DNA of 64,000 nucleotides from Aeoliella straminimaris (GTDB taxonomy: Bacteria; Planctomycetota; Planctomycetia; Pirellulales; Lacipirellulaceae). Made by a program: the position numbers and the translations under genes. The notes under the pieces are model-generated. The model did no database searches, was not told the origin of the DNA, and worked only from the letters and a program-made list of their open reading frames with translations. The DNA lies in the NCBI RefSeq assembly GCF_024054565.1, contig NZ_JAMXLR010000036.1:434001-498000 (forward strand). The letters are read 5' to 3'. The stretch's first letter is position 1, and every line of letters starts with the position of its first letter. Of the stretch, positions 62,081 through 64,000 are shown in pieces.

Positions 62081-62515
62081 ATGTCCCTAGACCAAATCAA
62101 AGCCGCCATCCCGCATCGCGAGCCGTTCCTGCTGATCGACGAGATCGTGGAGCAGGAAGAAAACCGCATTGTCTGCCTGAAGCGTTTCACTGGCGAGGAG
62201 TTCTGGTACGCGGGGCACTATCCAGAGTTTCCCATCACCCCGGGCGTGATTCTGTGCGAGGCCAGCATGCAGGCCGGGGCGGTTCTGCTCTCCAAGCACG
62301 CGGCTGACAAGCCTGGAGCCGTACCGGTGGCGACGCGGGCGAACAACGTGCAGTTCCGCGACATGGTGCTGCCGGGGAGTAGCGTAAAGATCGAGGTCGA
62401 GCTGACCGAACGACTGGCCGACGCGTTTTTCCTGAAGGCCAAGGTCACCAATCACGAAACCGGTAAGCTGGCCTGCCGGTTCGAGTTTGCCTGTACGCTT
62501 ACCAGCCCAAATTAG
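62081..62515 (+). CDS. fabZ: 3-hydroxyacyl-ACP dehydratase FabZ
   Basis: 144 residues from the ATG at 62081. The hot-dog fold has PHREPFLLID, catalytic His46 (AGHYPEFPITPG) and Glu60 (CEASMQAG), 14 residues apart as in known FabZ. It dehydrates beta-hydroxyacyl-ACP. FabI-like reductase follows 98 bp later, so the two could complete the chain-extension cycle begun by the ketosynthase. Confidence 0.92.
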   Translation: MSLDQIKAAIPHREPFLLIDEIVEQEENRIVCLKRFTGEEFWYAGHYPEFPITPGVILCEASMQAGAVLLSKHAADKPGAVPVATRANNVQFRDMVLPGSSVKIEVELTERLADAFFLKAKVTNHETGKLACRFEFACTLTSPN

Positions 62516-62613
62516 TGTGAAGCTCCGATCCGTTACCTTGTTGACCAAAGCCACCATCATTTCAACTGTCCGTCGCAAGCCTATCCACCGGCACGGAGTG
62601 TCGGGCTACAATC

Positions 62614-63441
62614 ATGCCTGCCGATTTCCTACAACTTGCTGGTAAGACCGTCTTGGTAGCCGGAGTGGCCAATCGCAAAAGCGTGGCCTGGCACATCGCG
62701 CGACTGCTGACGGAAGCGGACTGTCGGGTGCTGTACTCGGTGCGGAGTCCCGAACGGCGTGAACAGGTGGCGAAGCTCGTCAGCAATATTTCCGGCGGCA
62801 ATCCAGACGACGTGCTGGTTTGCGACGTAGAGCACGAGGATCAGATCGAGCGACTGGCCGACGAAGTGGCCAGCCGCTGCGAGGTGCTGGACGGATTCGT
62901 GCACTCGATCGCCTTCGCCGACTATGAAGACGGGATGAAGGCGTTTCACGAAACGTCGAAGCGAGCGTTTTTGCGCACGATGGACGTTTCCTGCTACTCG
63001 CTATTGGCGATGTCTCGGGCGCTAAAAGAACGTTTTGCCCGAGATGCTTCGGTGGTGACCATCTCGATTTCGACCACTCGCATGGCCAGCGAGAATTACG
63101 GCTACATGGCCCCGATCAAGGCGGCCCTCGACTCGTCGTTAGCGTTTTTGGCAAAGAGTTTCAGCGCAGACAGCGAGATTCGGTTTAACGCGGTGGCGGC
63201 CGGATTGCTAAAAACCTCGGCATCTGCGGGCATACCGGGCTACGTGGACAGCTACTTGTTCGCCGAACAGGCCACGTTGCGGCATCGGGCAGTGTCCACC
63301 GAAGAGGTGGCCAGCACGGCGGTTTTTCTCCTAAGTCCGCGATCTGCGGGGATTAACACGCAGCGGGTGGTCGTGGATGCAGGGATGGAAACCAACTATT
63401 TCGATGCAGATATCGTCCGGCGGTGCGTGGAGGGATCTTAG
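62614..63441 (+). CDS. fabI: FabI-like enoyl-ACP reductase (SDR) missing one tyrosine
   Basis: 275 residues. The N-terminal [10 protein letters not shown] matches FabI NAD-binding, and the active site shows Tyr162 and Lys169 in the Tyr-x6-Lys order. An ungapped alignment to E. coli FabI puts Ile152 where the conserved Tyr146 should be (SISTT for SYLGA). The overall form is still FabI, but the catalytic detail may differ. The ATG at 62614 overlaps a TACAAT motif, so it may have a short leader. Confidence 0.85.
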   Translation: MPADFLQLAGKTVLVAGVANRKSVAWHIARLLTEADCRVLYSVRSPERREQVAKLVSNISGGNPDDVLVCDVEHEDQIERLADEVASRCEVLDGFVHSIAFADYEDGMKAFHETSKRAFLRTMDVSCYSLLAMSRALKERFARDASVVTISISTTRMASENYGYMAPIKAALDSSLAFLAKSFSADSEIRFNAVAAGLLKTSASAGIPGYVDSYLFAEQATLRHRAVSTEEVASTAVFLLSPRSAGINTQRVVVDAGMETNYFDADIVRRCVEGS

Positions 63442-63463
63442 CGATTGGACCGGGCGGGGCAGG

Positions 63464-63481
63464 GGGATTGCCGGCAATCCC
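63464..63481. terminator. Palindrome GGGATTGCCGGCAATCCC after fabI
   Basis: A perfect 18-bp palindrome lies 23 bp after the fabI-like stop codon. It could fold as a 7-bp stem-loop and act as terminator, though there is no T-tract. Confidence 0.4.
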
Positions 63482-63735
63482 AAGTGAAATCTACTGGATG
63501 ATTTAGGCCGGTCGTGCTATCGTGATAGGTGAGGAGAAGGCGACCCTCGGGTCCGCTACGGCGGCCCCACAAGCTGGCGGTCGATGGCCGCTGGGGGCCG
63601 CAACGCGTGCGCAGGGCTGCGCGAGGGGCCCGGCCGGATACCACATTTCGTTGTTCCAGCGCACGCAATACCGTAGAGAACAAGCGGAACAGAGACACAC
63701 TTTTCAGGCGGCCGATTCATCCAGCCCCCAAACTG

Positions 63736-64000
63736 ATGCCAGAGGCCATCACTAACAAACTGCTCCACGACCTGAAACGCAGCGAACTCGTTGAAGACGA
63801 CCAAATCGAGTCGTTCCTCAAGAAAACCGCTGCGAAGCACGGAGGGTCTGTACCTGACGACCCCGAAGTGCTCGCGGCCGAGATGGTCGATCAAGGTCTG
63901 TTGACCGAATGGCAGAGCAAGAAGCTGCTGGCCGGCAAGCACAAAGGTTTCCGCCTGGGCAAGTACAAATTGCTGGGCGAAGTCGGCAAGGGCGGTATGA
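63736..64000 (+). CDS. Ser/Thr protein kinase, N-terminal fragment
   Basis: About 88 residues run to the right edge with no stop codon. The N-terminal helical region contains VDQGLLTEWQ and the linker KLLAGKHKGF, then LGKYKLLGEVGKGGM, the glycine-rich loop start of a kinase. This is the standard planctomycete kinase opening. It begins at ATG 63736, 294 bp after fabI. The rest of the gene is beyond the window. Confidence 0.85.
   Translation, partial: MPEAITNKLLHDLKRSELVEDDQIESFLKKTAAKHGGSVPDDPEVLAAEMVDQGLLTEWQSKKLLAGKHKGFRLGKYKLLGEVGKGGM

Noticed and set aside
50968..63441. A ladderane biosynthesis cluster
   Set aside because: Similar gene types are present, but the radical SAM and methyltransferase genes of proposed ladderane loci are absent, so only a general unusual-lipid role is suggested.

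Overview
The window comes from a planctomycete, most likely of the Pirellulales. The evidence is the combination of DUF1080 and Gfo/Idh/MocA proteins with twin-arginine leaders, a sulfatase, a PEP-CTERM protein, a DUF1571 protein, 'RFSLLTL'-type membrane proteins, a planctomycete-style Ser/Thr kinase N-terminus (cut by the right edge) and Gram-negative lipid A genes (lpxC, lpxA). GC content is fairly high. No rRNA, tRNA, CRISPR array, phage or intact insertion sequence was seen. The placement is inferred from gene content, not from a marker gene.

Layout. 0.3-2.1 kb: a cysteine desulfurase and an A-type Fe-S carrier on the minus strand, with a cluster of GTCGCAGT repeats upstream. 2.6-6.8 kb: an exported sugar-processing group (DUF1080, Gfo/Idh, GH43-like) and a small secreted protein. 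6.9-16 kb: a membrane protein, an esterase, a Nudix protein, a MITE-like element and a 2,072-residue alpha-2-macroglobulin, all minus strand. 16.3-21.2 kb: a polyprenyl-phosphate sugar transferase, a PQQ-propeller protein, a DUF1571 protein and a glyoxalase-II-like MBL hydrolase. 21.2-24 kb: an FHA-GAF histidine kinase with a receiver protein, preceded by a CAAAAC-rich intergenic region. 24.3-28 kb: a membrane protein, a sulfatase and an NRAMP-like transporter.

28-32.5 kb is a compact regulatory neighbourhood. Two TetR paralogs each lie divergent to another gene (a MddA-like methyltransferase and an OsmC protein), and both divergent gaps contain the same 23-bp near-palindrome. 32.5-38 kb holds a NamZ-like muramidase, a beta-lactamase-fold protein, an XRE-NTF2 fusion, a PEP-CTERM protein and an SGNH hydrolase. 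38.4-42.1 kb is an envelope operon: Skp, LpxC, LpxA and a Gfo/Idh dehydrogenase. 42-50.8 kb contains an ABC-2 permease, an acylphosphatase, a secreted CX4CH protein, small membrane or lipoproteins, a HAD phosphatase, a large membrane protein and xylulokinase.

51-63.4 kb is the most unusual part. A ketosynthase, an acyl carrier protein and a CrtI-like oxidoreductase are followed by five tandem, stop/start-overlapping paralogous membrane proteins. Then come a putative clan-CD cysteine peptidase, an unknown helical protein, a second CrtI-like oxidoreductase, a DUF2007 zinc-ribbon protein, FabZ and a FabI-like reductase lacking one active-site tyrosine. This looks like a specialised fatty-acyl pathway with a planctomycete-specific membrane-protein array embedded in it. 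Products and functions there are inference.
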